64,000 nt of DNA from Marinimicrobium sp. C6131 (GTDB lineage Bacteria; Pseudomonadota; Gammaproteobacteria; Pseudomonadales; Cellvibrionaceae). This document shows, piece by piece, positions 36,616-44,687 of the stretch (its first letter is position 1; the number at the start of each line of letters is the position of its first letter). Made by a program: the position numbers and the translations under genes. Where the stretch lies: the NCBI RefSeq assembly GCF_026153455.1, contig NZ_CP110629.1, positions 1,798,001 through 1,862,000 on the forward strand. Direction: 5' to 3'. The notes under the pieces were generated by a model. That model was not told where the DNA came from. It searched no databases and worked only from the letters and a program-made list of their open reading frames with translations.

Positions 36616-36951
36616 TCAGTTGTCCGAGCCCGGCTTGGGAGCAAAATTGCTGTAGGGGAACTGGGTGACCTTCTCGCCCTTGAATTCACTGATTTTGCCC
36701 GCGCCTTCCTTTTCCACCTCATCGATACGGACGATGGCGTGCATGGGAATATAGGAGCGCTTGACCCCGGCGAATTCGTTTTTGAGCTTCTCTTCCGACG
36801 GGTCGACCACCAACTGGCTGCGCTCACCGAAAACGAACTCTTCCACTTCGATAAAGCCGTACATTTCGCTTTGATAGATGGCGCAGGCAAAGACCTCATA
36901 GACCTGGCCCTGATTGACGAAAATGACTTTGTAGACGGGTTTTGCGGCCAT
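36616..36951 (-). CDS. DUF1820 family protein
   Basis: 111 residues, MAAKPVYKVIFVNQGQVYEVFA at the N-terminus, then MYGFIEVEEFVFGERSQLVVDPSEEKLK and SYIPMHAIVRIDEVEKEG, the DUF1820 pattern seen in pseudomonads and relatives. Probably a small cytoplasmic protein; function unknown. The start is ATG 36951; the frame is open much further but over the miaB promoter. Divergent from miaB, sharing 170 bp of promoter DNA. Confidence 0.82.
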   Translation of the reverse strand: MAAKPVYKVIFVNQGQVYEVFACAIYQSEMYGFIEVEEFVFGERSQLVVDPSEEKLKNEFAGVKRSYIPMHAIVRIDEVEKEGAGKISEFKGEKVTQFPYSNFAPKPGSDN

Positions 36952-37122
36952 AGAACTGCTCGGGTTTTCCAGACAAATCGAAAGGGCGCGAAGAATAGCA
37001 CAAATCCCGTGCTGAATAGACCCATTTTGTGGGTAAATTTTGATCAATCTATGGGATTTCAGGCCCAAGATCGCTATAATGCGCGACCTCGAATTTGACC
37101 ATTTTTTAACCAGGTTGTTGCC

Positions 37123-38499
37123 ATGACCACCGAGCACAGCACCCCGACGCCGAAAAAACTCTATATCAAGACCCACGGCTGTCAGATGAACGAGTACGAT
37201 TCCGCCCGCATGCGCGACCTGCTGGGCGAATCGCACCAGATGGTGGCCACGGAAAATCCGGAAGAAGCGGACGTGATCCTGATCAACACCTGCTCCATCC
37301 GGGAGAAGGCCCAGGAGAAGCTGTTCCACGAACTGGGCCGCTGGAAGTCACTGAAAGACGCCAAACCGGACCTCAAGATCGGCGTGGGCGGCTGTGTGGC
37401 CAGCCAGGAAGGGGAAGCCATCTCCAAGCGGGCGCCCTTCGTGGACATGATTTTTGGCCCCCAGACCCTGCACCGCCTGCCGGAAATGATCGAGACCCCG
37501 CGCGGCGACAGTGCCGTGGTGGACATCAGTTTCCCGGAAATCGAGAAGTTCGATCACCTGCCCCAGCCGGAGTCCGACGGAGTCAGTGCCTTCGTCTCCA
37601 TCATGGAAGGCTGCTCCAAATACTGCACCTTCTGCGTGGTGCCCTACACCCGGGGCGAGGAAGTCAGCCGCCCGGTCACCGATGTTCTCGCCGAAATCGT
37701 GCACCTGGCCGGTCAGGGCGTGCGCGAGATCAACCTGCTGGGCCAGAACGTCAACGCCTACCGGGGCGAAAACAGTGATGGCACCGTGGTCGATCTGGCC
37801 GAGCTGATCACCTACGTCGCCGCGATCGACGGTATCGACCGCATCCGTTTCACCACCTCTCACCCGGTGGAGTTCAGCGACTCGCTGATCGATGTCTACA
37901 ACGAGGTGCCGGAGCTGGTCAGCCACGTTCACCTGCCGGTACAGAGCGGTTCGGACCGGATTCTGATGGCCATGAAGCGCGGCCACACCGCCCTGGAGTA
38001 CAAGTCCAAGCTGCGCCGCCTGAAGGCCAACCGCCCGAACATCAGCTTCTCCTCGGACTTCATCATCGGCTTCCCGGGAGAAACCGACGCGGACTTCGAG
38101 GCCACCATGAAGCTGATTCATGATATTGGCTTTGATACCTCCTTCAGTTTCATCTACAGCCCCCGCCCGGGCACCCCGGCGTCGGATCTGCCGGACGAGA
38201 CGCCCATGGAAGTGAAGAAAGAGCGTCTGAAAATTCTGCAGACCCGTATTACCCAGCAGGCCCAGGACATCAGTCGCAAGATGGTGGGCAACACCGAGCG
38301 GGTGTTGGTGAGCGGTTATTCCAGGAAGGACCCGGGCCAGTTGTCCGGGCGTACGGAGAACAACCGGGTGGTGAATTTCCGCTGCGATGACCCGGCGTTG
38401 ATCGGCAAGTTTGCGGATATTCTGATTGAAGAGGCATTGCCGAATTCGCTGCGCGGGACCTTGTTGAGTTCCGAACTGGATCAGGATTGGGCGGCTTGA
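37123..38499 (+). CDS. miaB: tRNA-2-methylthio-N6-dimethylallyladenosine synthase
   Basis: Radical-SAM methylthiotransferase that converts i6A37 to ms2i6A37 in tRNAs reading UNN codons. The N-terminal UPF0004 domain carries THGCQMN, INTCSIRE and GGCVASQ (auxiliary cluster Cys); the radical-SAM motif is GCSKYCTFCVVPYTRG. The C-terminal TRAM domain includes VLVSGYSRKDPGQLSGRTENNRVVNF. 458 residues, full length. It normally heads the phoH-ybeY-corC-lnt block, as here. Confidence 0.97.
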   Translation: MTTEHSTPTPKKLYIKTHGCQMNEYDSARMRDLLGESHQMVATENPEEADVILINTCSIREKAQEKLFHELGRWKSLKDAKPDLKIGVGGCVASQEGEAISKRAPFVDMIFGPQTLHRLPEMIETPRGDSAVVDISFPEIEKFDHLPQPESDGVSAFVSIMEGCSKYCTFCVVPYTRGEEVSRPVTDVLAEIVHLAGQGVREINLLGQNVNAYRGENSDGTVVDLAELITYVAAIDGIDRIRFTTSHPVEFSDSLIDVYNEVPELVSHVHLPVQSGSDRILMAMKRGHTALEYKSKLRRLKANRPNISFSSDFIIGFPGETDADFEATMKLIHDIGFDTSFSFIYSPRPGTPASDLPDETPMEVKKERLKILQTRITQQAQDISRKMVGNTERVLVSGYSRKDPGQLSGRTENNRVVNFRCDDPALIGKFADILIEEALPNSLRGTLLSSELDQDWAA

Positions 38500-38535
38500 T
38501 ACTTCGTAAGAGACTAGTAACTCCGTAGGAAGTCC

Positions 38536-38646
38536 GGGCGCGCTACCGGGTAACCTCTTCTCAAAACGCGGTGAATACATCCCTGTAGCTCCCTCGCTTC
38601 ATCCCTGAAGCGAGGGTTTGAGAGGAGGTTCCCCGGCACCGCGCCC
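38536..38646. repeat. Long hairpin repeat 1 with conserved core
   Basis: Imperfect 30-bp arms (38536-38565 and 38617-38646, about four mismatches) flank a 51-bp core. Inside the core is a second stem, CCCTCGCTTC / GAAGCGAGGG. Read on the minus strand the core contains GAGGGAGCTACAGGGA then GTATT and CGCGT. The core matches that of hairpin 2 in opposite orientation, while the arms are unrelated. Confidence 0.85.
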
Positions 38647-38706
38647 TCCAAGGAAGATTCGTGGCTCAGGGCTTACGTAGGGCATAGAGCGCGTATTTAC
38701 CTCGGA

Positions 38707-38817
38707 GGCCTTGATATCGGGTGGGTTGTTTCGGAACCCTCTCTTCAGGGATGAAGAGAGGGAGCTACAGGGACGTATTTATCGCGTTTCCGAAACAACC
38801 CACCCGATAGCAAGGCC
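38707..38817. repeat. Long hairpin repeat 2 with conserved core, inverted relative to repeat 1
   Basis: 29-bp arms (38707-38735 and 38789-38817) with a single mismatch flank a 53-bp core that contains the inner stem CCCTCTCTTC / GAAGAGAGGG and GAGGGAGCTACAGGGA. About 46 of 51 core bases match repeat 1; two of the differences are compensatory in the inner stem (G-C to T-A). Confidence 0.87.
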
Positions 38818-38976
38818 GGAACATCTACAAGGCTCCAGGTTAGCAAGAGCTCCTTATAACCCAAGGTTTGCAAAACTACCCGGCCTAAGAAACAAACAGC
38901 CGAAGGTTTGCCTTTTCGCCGTCATTTTTATGGTTTAGGCTTAAAGTAAGTCCATATACAGGAGAACGACACCTCA

Positions 38977-40026
38977 TTGAATAGTCACGCAGTAACCAGC
39001 CCCGACGCCGTCACCCATCGGGTGACCCTGGAACCCGACGACAACCGCCGTCTCGCCAGCCTCTGTGGTCAGTTCGACCAGCACCTGCGCCAGATTGAAG
39101 AGCGCCTCAATATCCAGATTCGCAACCGCGGCAACCAGTTCGCGCTGACCGGTGATGCCCAGACCACCGAGACCGCCGCCGAACTGCTCAAAAGCCTCTA
39201 CCGCGAAACCAATACGGCGGAGCTCACCCCTGACGAAATTCACCTTGCCCTGCAAACCTCCGGTATTGAGGAGCTTATGGACCGACTGAACGACCGCGTG
39301 ACCGACGAGGGTGCCGCTGAATCCGGTACCGGTGGTGATCAGGCCTCCGGCGGCATGACGCTGATTCGCACCAAAAAGTGCACCATCAAGCCGCGAGGCG
39401 GCAATCAGCAGCGCTATGTGAAAGCCATCCAGGCCAATGACATCAACTTCGGCACGGGACCGGCCGGCACCGGTAAAACCTACCTGGCGGTTGCCTGCGC
39501 GGTGGAAGCCCTGCTCAAAGACGAAGTCGAGCGGATTCTGCTGGTGCGCCCGGCTGTGGAAGCCGGCGAGAAGCTCGGCTTTCTGCCCGGCGACCTGGCC
39601 CAGAAGGTGGACCCCTACCTGCGCCCGCTGTACGACGCCCTGTTTGAAATGCTGGGCTTTGAAACCGTCGGCAAGCTGATCGAGCGCAACGTGATCGAAG
39701 TGGCTCCACTGGCCTACATGCGCGGCCGGACCCTGAGCAACGCCTTTGTGATTCTGGACGAAAGCCAGAACACCACCCGGGAACAGATGAAAATGTTTCT
39801 GACCCGGATCGGCTTTGGCTCCACCGCCGTCATCACCGGCGACCCCAGCCAGATCGATCTGCCCAAAGGGCAGAAATCCGGGTTGCGGCACGCCGTTGAG
39901 GTGCTGTCGAACGTCAATGGCATCAGCTTTACCCACTTTACCGCCAAGGACGTGGTACGCCACCCGCTGGTTCAGCGTATCGTGGAAGCCTACGACGCCT
40001 TCGACGAGAGCAACCCGGACGACTGA
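38977..40026 (+). CDS. ybeZ: PhoH-like ATPase (YbeZ)
   Basis: 349 residues: an N-terminal KH-like region (LASLCGQFDQHLRQIEERLNIQIRNRG) then a P-loop ATPase with GTGPAGTGKTYLAVACAVEALL (Walker A) and FVILDESQNTTREQMKMFLTR (Walker B, the PhoH signature). YbeZ works with the rRNA-maturation endonuclease YbeY encoded next to it. The TTG start at 38977 has AGGAG 12 nt upstream; no ATG fits. It lies after 477 bp of hairpin-rich DNA following miaB, so it likely has its own promoter. Confidence 0.93.
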   Translation: MNSHAVTSPDAVTHRVTLEPDDNRRLASLCGQFDQHLRQIEERLNIQIRNRGNQFALTGDAQTTETAAELLKSLYRETNTAELTPDEIHLALQTSGIEELMDRLNDRVTDEGAAESGTGGDQASGGMTLIRTKKCTIKPRGGNQQRYVKAIQANDINFGTGPAGTGKTYLAVACAVEALLKDEVERILLVRPAVEAGEKLGFLPGDLAQKVDPYLRPLYDALFEMLGFETVGKLIERNVIEVAPLAYMRGRTLSNAFVILDESQNTTREQMKMFLTRIGFGSTAVITGDPSQIDLPKGQKSGLRHAVEVLSNVNGISFTHFTAKDVVRHPLVQRIVEAYDAFDESNPDD

Positions 40027-40027
40027 C

Positions 40028-40546
40028 GTGCCCCTGACCATGGATATCGCCGTCGCCTCTGAGGACGACGGCCTCCCCTCTTTCGAGCTGATCGAACGCT
40101 GGATTGGCGCGGCGCTTACCGCCGGCGCCCATCCGCCCCGACCGGACGCTGAAATCAGTGTGTGCATCGTGGACGAGGCCGAAAGCCAGGCCCTGAACCA
40201 CCGCTATCGGGGCAAGGACAAACCGACCAACGTCCTGTCTTTTCCGGCGGACCTGCCCCCGGAGCTGGATTTACCCCTGCTCGGCGATCTGGTGGTCTGC
40301 GCCCCGGTGGTGGCGCGGGAAGCGCAGGAGCAAGGCAAAAGCCCCGAGGCCCACTGGGCCCACATGCTTGTGCACGGGACCTTGCATTTGCTAGGTTATG
40401 ATCATATTGATCCGTGGGAAGCCGACCAGATGGAAAGTCTGGAAACCCGGATTCTGACTCGGTTAAACTATCCGGCGCCTTATGATGAGGCTCCCATACC
40501 CGGCGCAAGCCAACCAACAGGACAGATTCAAACCCATGAACGATGA
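40028..40546 (+). CDS. ybeY: Endoribonuclease YbeY
   Basis: Metal-dependent RNase for 16S rRNA 3'-end maturation and ribosome quality control. The zinc motif H-x3-H-x5-H is in LVHGTLHLLGYDHIDPWEADQME; NHRYRGKDKPTNVLSFPAD is the conserved substrate loop. 172 residues from GTG 40028 or 168 from ATG 40040. Only 1 nt follows the phoH stop, and its end overlaps corC by 11 nt, so the three are translationally coupled. Confidence 0.93.
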   Translation: MPLTMDIAVASEDDGLPSFELIERWIGAALTAGAHPPRPDAEISVCIVDEAESQALNHRYRGKDKPTNVLSFPADLPPELDLPLLGDLVVCAPVVAREAQEQGKSPEAHWAHMLVHGTLHLLGYDHIDPWEADQMESLETRILTRLNYPAPYDEAPIPGASQPTGQIQTHER

Positions 40547-41426
40547 CCCTCCGAGTAGCAGCCTTCAGCCACGCTACTCCGATAAAGCCGACCGATCGGA
40601 CAAAACCGAGCGCGCCGACCGGTCCTGGTTGCACAAGTTGATGCAGGCCTTCAATGGTGAACCGCAGTCCCGCGAAGAGCTGCTGGAAATCATCAAAGAA
40701 GCCGCCAACAACAAACTGCTCGACCAGGAGGCACTGAGTATCATCGAGGGGGCTCTGGACGTCTCGCTCCTTCAGGCGCGGGAGCTGATGATTCCCCGCT
40801 CCCAGATCGTCGCCATCCGTATCGACGAGACCCCCAAAGAGTTTCTGCCCAAGATCATCGAGTCCGGCCACTCCCGCTTCCCGGTGATTGGCGAGAGCTT
40901 CGATGACATCAAAGGCATCCTGCTGGCCAAAGATCTGCTGCGCATGATGCTCGAAGAGAACACCGACTTCAGTCTGGAGTCGATCCTGCGCCCGGCCAAC
41001 ATCATTCCCGAAAGCAAGCGGGTGAACGTCCTTCTGCGGGAATTCCGGGAAAAACGCTACCACATGGCCCTGGTCATCGATGAATACGGCGGTATCGCCG
41101 GGCTGCTGACCATTGAAGACATTCTCGAGGAAATCGTCGGCGACATCGAAGACGAAACCGACGAGGAAGTCAGCGACGAGTTCATCAAGCGGGTCAGCGA
41201 TACCGACTTTATCGTCAAGGCCCTGACCCCCATCGACGACTTCAACGACTACTTCGATGCGGGCCTGAGCGAAGAGGACTTCGACACCATCGGCGGCATT
41301 CTGATGCAGGAGTTCGGGCACCTGCCCAAGCGCAACGAAGTCGCCACCATCGACAACTTCCAGTTCCGGGTGCTGTACGCGGACAACCGCCAGATCCATC
41401 TGGTGCGGCTGACCCTGATCGAATAA
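40536..41426 (+). CDS. ybeX: CorC/YbeX family CBS-domain protein
   Basis: 296 residues with a charged N-terminus, paired CBS domains (MIPRSQIVAIRIDETPKEFLPKI and ANIIPESKRVNVLLREFRE, with the typical HMALVIDEYGGIAGLLTIEDILEEIVGDIEDE) and a C-terminal CorC_HlyC domain (FNDYFDAGLSEEDFDTIGGILMQEFGHLP). The soluble YbeX protein is tied to magnesium/cobalt efflux and to ribosome metabolism. The start MNDDPP overlaps the end of ybeY. Confidence 0.92.
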   Translation: MNDDPPSSSLQPRYSDKADRSDKTERADRSWLHKLMQAFNGEPQSREELLEIIKEAANNKLLDQEALSIIEGALDVSLLQARELMIPRSQIVAIRIDETPKEFLPKIIESGHSRFPVIGESFDDIKGILLAKDLLRMMLEENTDFSLESILRPANIIPESKRVNVLLREFREKRYHMALVIDEYGGIAGLLTIEDILEEIVGDIEDETDEEVSDEFIKRVSDTDFIVKALTPIDDFNDYFDAGLSEEDFDTIGGILMQEFGHLPKRNEVATIDNFQFRVLYADNRQIHLVRLTLIE

Positions 41427-41430
41427 TCCC

Positions 41431-42939
41431 ATGAGTCAACTGCGAGCGGCGCTGGCGCGCCTACCGGGCTGGGCGGCCTGGCTGCTGTGTGCGGCGGCCG
41501 GCGCGCTGGTCCCCCTGAGCTTTGCACCGTTTGACCTCTGGCCACTGGCGCCCATCGGCCTGGTGGCCTTTGCCCTGCTGCTGGATCAACAGGGCGGCCG
41601 TACCGCCTGGTGGCGAGCCTGGGCCTTTGGCATCGGCCTCTACGGGGTTGGGGTGTCCTGGATTTTCATCAGCATCCACAGTTTCGGCAACGCTTCGGCC
41701 TCACTGGCGGCGGTCATGACCGGGCTCTTTGTGCTGTTTGTCGCGCTGGTCTTCAGCCTGCCGTTTTACCTCTACGGCCGCTGGTTCGGCCAACACTCCC
41801 TTGGTCCCCTACTCGCCTTCCCCGCGCTCTACCTATTGGGTGAGTGGCTGCGCGGCTGGCTGCTGACCGGCTTCCCCTGGCTGTACCTCGGCTATGGCCA
41901 CCTGGATACCTGGCTGGCCGGCTGGGCTCCGGTGACCGGCGTCCTGGGGCTCAGCCTGATCCTGGCACTGACCGCCAGCATCATCGCCCAATGGCTCCTG
42001 CGCCCTTCCTGCCCACGCACTCAAATCGCTGCCACTCTGTTGGTGTTTGGCCTTTGGCCCACCGGTTGGGGGCTCGGCCAGATTGAGTGGACCCACCCCC
42101 AGGGAGAACCGGTCACCGTCGGCATGATCCAGCCCAACATCCCCCAGGACCGCAAATGGGACCCGACATTTTTTGAACCCACCCTGGAGCGGCTCGATGG
42201 TCTGAGCGAAGACCTGTGGGACAACGACTGGCTGATCTGGCCCGAAGCGGCCATTCCCCGGGTGTACCACCAGATGCTGCCCTATCTCGAAACGCTCAAT
42301 GAGCGCGCCGAGGAGACGGAAACCGGCTTTATCACCGGAATCATTTTCGATGAGCGGCGCAAGGGTGAGTACTACAACAGCGTGGTCGGGCTCGGTCCGG
42401 CGCTGGGGATTTACCACAAGCGCCGCCTTGTGCCCTTTGGTGAGTATGTACCGCTGGAGGACTGGTTGCGCGGGCTGATCGACTTCTTTGACCTGCCCAC
42501 CTCCATCATCAGTCGTGGCCCCTGGGAGCAAAGCGGTTTGCAGATTGGCAGCGTGGGTATCTCCGCATCCGTCTGTTACGAGGTCGTGTACCCGGACCTG
42601 GTGGCCCGCAGTGCGCGGGACCGGCAGGTGCTGTTAACCATCAGCAATGACGGCTGGTTTGCCGACTCCATCGGCCCGCTACAGCATATGCAGATGGCCC
42701 GGATGCGGGCCCTGGAAACCGGGCGCCCAATGATTCGGGCCACCAATAATGGTATCAGCGCCTTTGTGGATCATCGCGGTCAGATTGAAAAGCGGGCCGA
42801 GCAGTTTGTGCAGACGAATCTGGAGGGGAGTGTGCAACCCCGAACCGGCATAACGCCGTTTATGGGGTGGGGGAGTTGGCCGGTGGTTGTCCTATGCGGA
42901 ATGATTTTGGTGTTATTGCGAGCGTTTCCGCGGCGGTGA
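41431..42939 (+). CDS. lnt: Apolipoprotein N-acyltransferase
   Basis: Inner-membrane enzyme that adds the third acyl chain to lipoproteins. About seven N-terminal transmembrane helices precede a nitrilase domain. Catalytic residues visible: Glu in IWPEAAIPR, Lys in YHKRRLVPFGEYVP and Cys in SASVCYEVVYPD. 502 residues, normal length. It starts 4 nt after ybeX. The several lipoproteins in this window (MshL, glutaminyl cyclase, CBM protein, TolC-like) would be substrates. Confidence 0.96.
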   Translation: MSQLRAALARLPGWAAWLLCAAAGALVPLSFAPFDLWPLAPIGLVAFALLLDQQGGRTAWWRAWAFGIGLYGVGVSWIFISIHSFGNASASLAAVMTGLFVLFVALVFSLPFYLYGRWFGQHSLGPLLAFPALYLLGEWLRGWLLTGFPWLYLGYGHLDTWLAGWAPVTGVLGLSLILALTASIIAQWLLRPSCPRTQIAATLLVFGLWPTGWGLGQIEWTHPQGEPVTVGMIQPNIPQDRKWDPTFFEPTLERLDGLSEDLWDNDWLIWPEAAIPRVYHQMLPYLETLNERAEETETGFITGIIFDERRKGEYYNSVVGLGPALGIYHKRRLVPFGEYVPLEDWLRGLIDFFDLPTSIISRGPWEQSGLQIGSVGISASVCYEVVYPDLVARSARDRQVLLTISNDGWFADSIGPLQHMQMARMRALETGRPMIRATNNGISAFVDHRGQIEKRAEQFVQTNLEGSVQPRTGITPFMGWGSWPVVVLCGMILVLLRAFPRR

Positions 42940-42946
42940 GTTTGGG

Positions 42947-43831
42947 TTACGGCTTGCCGCACCCACTCAAGGTATTGATCGGAATCTTGAAATACCGGGT
43001 GCCGTTGTCCTCCGCCGGCGGGAACTGGCCCGCCCGGACATTCAACTGCACCGACGGCAGAATCAGGCGCGGCATATCCAGCGTCGCATCGCGCGCCTCG
43101 CGCATCTTCACAAACTCCTCCTCACTGATGCCCTCACCCACATGGATATTGCCCTTGCGCTGGGCACCCACGGTGGTCTCGCACTGGTGGTCGCGCTCCT
43201 CCCCCGGGTAATCGTGGCACATGAACATCCGGTATTCATCGGGAAACTGCAGTAACTGTTTCACCGAACGGTACATCCGGCGCGCGTCACCGCCCGGAAA
43301 ATCACAGCGGGCGGTGCCCCGATCCGGCATAAACAGGGTGTCGCCGACGAAAATCGCATCGCCAATGCGCCAGGCCATATCCGCCGGGGTGTGGCCGGGA
43401 GTGTAGATCACCGCCCCCTCCAGATCGCCAAAGGTGAAGGTCTCGCCTTCGGCAAACAGCTTATCGAACTGACTGCCATCGGGCAGAAATTCTTTCTCGA
43501 AGTTGAAGATCTTGCGGAAAATTTCCTGCACCTGAACGATCTGATCGCCAATGGCCAGCTTGCCGCCGACCTGCTCGCGCACAAAGGGCGCGGCGGAGAG
43601 GTGGTCGGCGTGGGCGTGGGTTTCGAATATCCAGTCGACCGTCAGGTTTTTGTCGCGCACAAAGTCTACCAGCCTCTGGGCGCCCTGGGTGCTGGTCTGA
43701 CCGGCCTTGGGGTCGTAGTCCAGCACCGGGTCGATCACCGCGGCGTGCCCCCCCTCGTGGTCGTAGACCACATAGCTGAAGGTCTCGGTGTCCGGATCGA
43801 GAAAGGGTTCGACCAAAGGGTGTTTGGGCAT
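42947..43831 (-). CDS. MBL-fold persulfide dioxygenase/sulfur-detoxifying protein (Blh-like)
   Basis: 294 residues with the metallo-beta-lactamase motif THAHADHLSAAPFV, the ligands in YTPGHTPADMAW and FVGDTLFMPDRGTARCDFPGG, and HDYPGEERDHQCE; this is the ETHE1/Blh group that oxidises glutathione persulfide. The start is ATG 43831 (MPKHPLVEPF). It is 20 nt downstream of a BigR-type repressor gene, the arrangement of the BigR hydrogen-sulfide detoxification operons of Xylella and Agrobacterium. Converges on lnt. Confidence 0.88.
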   Translation of the reverse strand: MPKHPLVEPFLDPDTETFSYVVYDHEGGHAAVIDPVLDYDPKAGQTSTQGAQRLVDFVRDKNLTVDWIFETHAHADHLSAAPFVREQVGGKLAIGDQIVQVQEIFRKIFNFEKEFLPDGSQFDKLFAEGETFTFGDLEGAVIYTPGHTPADMAWRIGDAIFVGDTLFMPDRGTARCDFPGGDARRMYRSVKQLLQFPDEYRMFMCHDYPGEERDHQCETTVGAQRKGNIHVGEGISEEEFVKMREARDATLDMPRLILPSVQLNVRAGQFPPAEDNGTRYFKIPINTLSGCGKP

Positions 43832-43851
43832 GGGGCCTCCGATATTGAAAC

Positions 43852-44187
43852 TCAGGCCTCGGCCTGCTCGGGCATCAACCCCGGGCAATAGATGGACTGC
43901 AGCACCCGGATCACCCGCATGGCCTTGTCCCCCGCCAGGCGGTAATACACCGTCTGGGACTCCTTGCGGGTCGCCACCAGGCCCGCCCGGCGCAGGTTGG
44001 CCAGATGCTGGGACAGGGCCGACTGGCTGAGGGGAATGTGCTCATTCAGCTCCCCCACGGACATCTCCCCGGCCCCCAGGGTGCACAGCACCATCAACCG
44101 GTGTTCGTTGCTCATCTGCTTGAGCAGGTTGGCCGCGTCGCGACTGTGGGCCTGCATCTCTTCCAGGCCGGCGTTGAATGCGTTCAT
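43852..44187 (-). CDS. bigR: ArsR-family repressor, BigR/SqrR type
   Basis: 111-residue winged-helix repressor. The recognition helix is LSQSALSQHLANLRRAGLV. Two Cys, in LMVLCTLGAGE and LQSIYCPGL, are placed like the Cys pair of BigR/SqrR, which forms a disulfide or polysulfide bridge when persulfide rises and then releases DNA. It should repress its own operon and the divergent DUF2892 gene through the palindromes at 44255-44344. Metal-binding motifs of classical ArsR are absent. Confidence 0.87.
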   Translation of the reverse strand: MNAFNAGLEEMQAHSRDAANLLKQMSNEHRLMVLCTLGAGEMSVGELNEHIPLSQSALSQHLANLRRAGLVATRKESQTVYYRLAGDKAMRVIRVLQSIYCPGLMPEQAEA

Positions 44188-44254
44188 CTCAAGTTCCCGA
44201 ACCGGTCGTTACGATACGCCCACTACACCGCAAAACCTCCGGATTGTCAATATT

Positions 44255-44280
44255 TCTAATTTAGATACATCTAAATTAGA
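44255..44280. promoter_or_regulatory. Main operator of the BigR-type repressor
   Basis: TCTAATTTAGAT and ATCTAAATTAGA form a perfect 12-bp inverted repeat around a 2-nt centre. It is 68 bp upstream of the repressor start and in AT-rich promoter DNA, close to the ATTTAGATA/TCTAAAT type of BigR site described in other bacteria. Confidence 0.8.
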
Positions 44281-44328
44281 AAATTAATCGATTTTGTGAT
44301 GACAGCATCCCCACCATCGGCTATATTT

Positions 44329-44344
44329 ATTAGAACAATCTAAT
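44329..44344. promoter_or_regulatory. Second, shorter BigR-like site
   Basis: ATTAGA-ACAA-TCTAAT repeats the half-site of the main operator with 6-bp arms. It is on the side of the divergent DUF2892 gene and could control that promoter. Confidence 0.55.
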
Positions 44345-44471
44345 TTACTGCTGGCCAGCAGAAGTTGCTTCAACCGGAGAGTACCCCAAAGGCAGAGGAC
44401 CGACTTAGCCACTTATCGCCAGTTGAGGCGAACCACGGGTTTTAACCCGATCAATCAATGAGGAAACCACT

Positions 44472-44684
44472 ATGAGCCTTGAACGTGCTGTTACCGCCTT
44501 CGCCGGTTTTATGGTCCTGCTGTCCGTCGCCCTGACCTACTGGGTTCACCCCGGTTTTGTCTGGCTGACGGTCTTTGTGGGTGCGAATCTGTTTCAGCAG
44601 TCCTTCACGGGGTTCTGTCCGGCAGCGTCGTTTATGCGTAAGGTGTTCGGACTGAAAACCGAGGCGGAACTGGCGAGGTTGTAA
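44472..44684 (+). CDS. DUF2892 (YgaP-type transmembrane) protein
   Basis: 70 residues, two transmembrane helices, with SLERAVTAFAGFMVLLSVAL and VFVGANLFQQSFTGFCPAASFMRKVFG, the membrane part found in rhodanese YgaP and in BigR operons. The Cys in GFCPAASF may carry sulfane sulfur. The position next to the BigR-type repressor supports a sulfur-handling job, perhaps export of sulfur species. Confidence 0.87.
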   Translation: MSLERAVTAFAGFMVLLSVALTYWVHPGFVWLTVFVGANLFQQSFTGFCPAASFMRKVFGLKTEAELARL

Positions 44685-44687
44685 ACA

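Noticed and set aside
37036..37046. TTGATCAA upstream of miaB as FNR box
   Set aside because: The half-sites touch without the 4-nt spacer required for FNR.
37348..38580. 410-codon minus-strand frame
   Set aside because: Antisense to miaB and without recognisable motifs.
38536..38817. Twin hairpins as integron attC sites
   Set aside because: No RYYYAAC/GTTRRRY core sites, no cassette genes between them and no integrase in the window.
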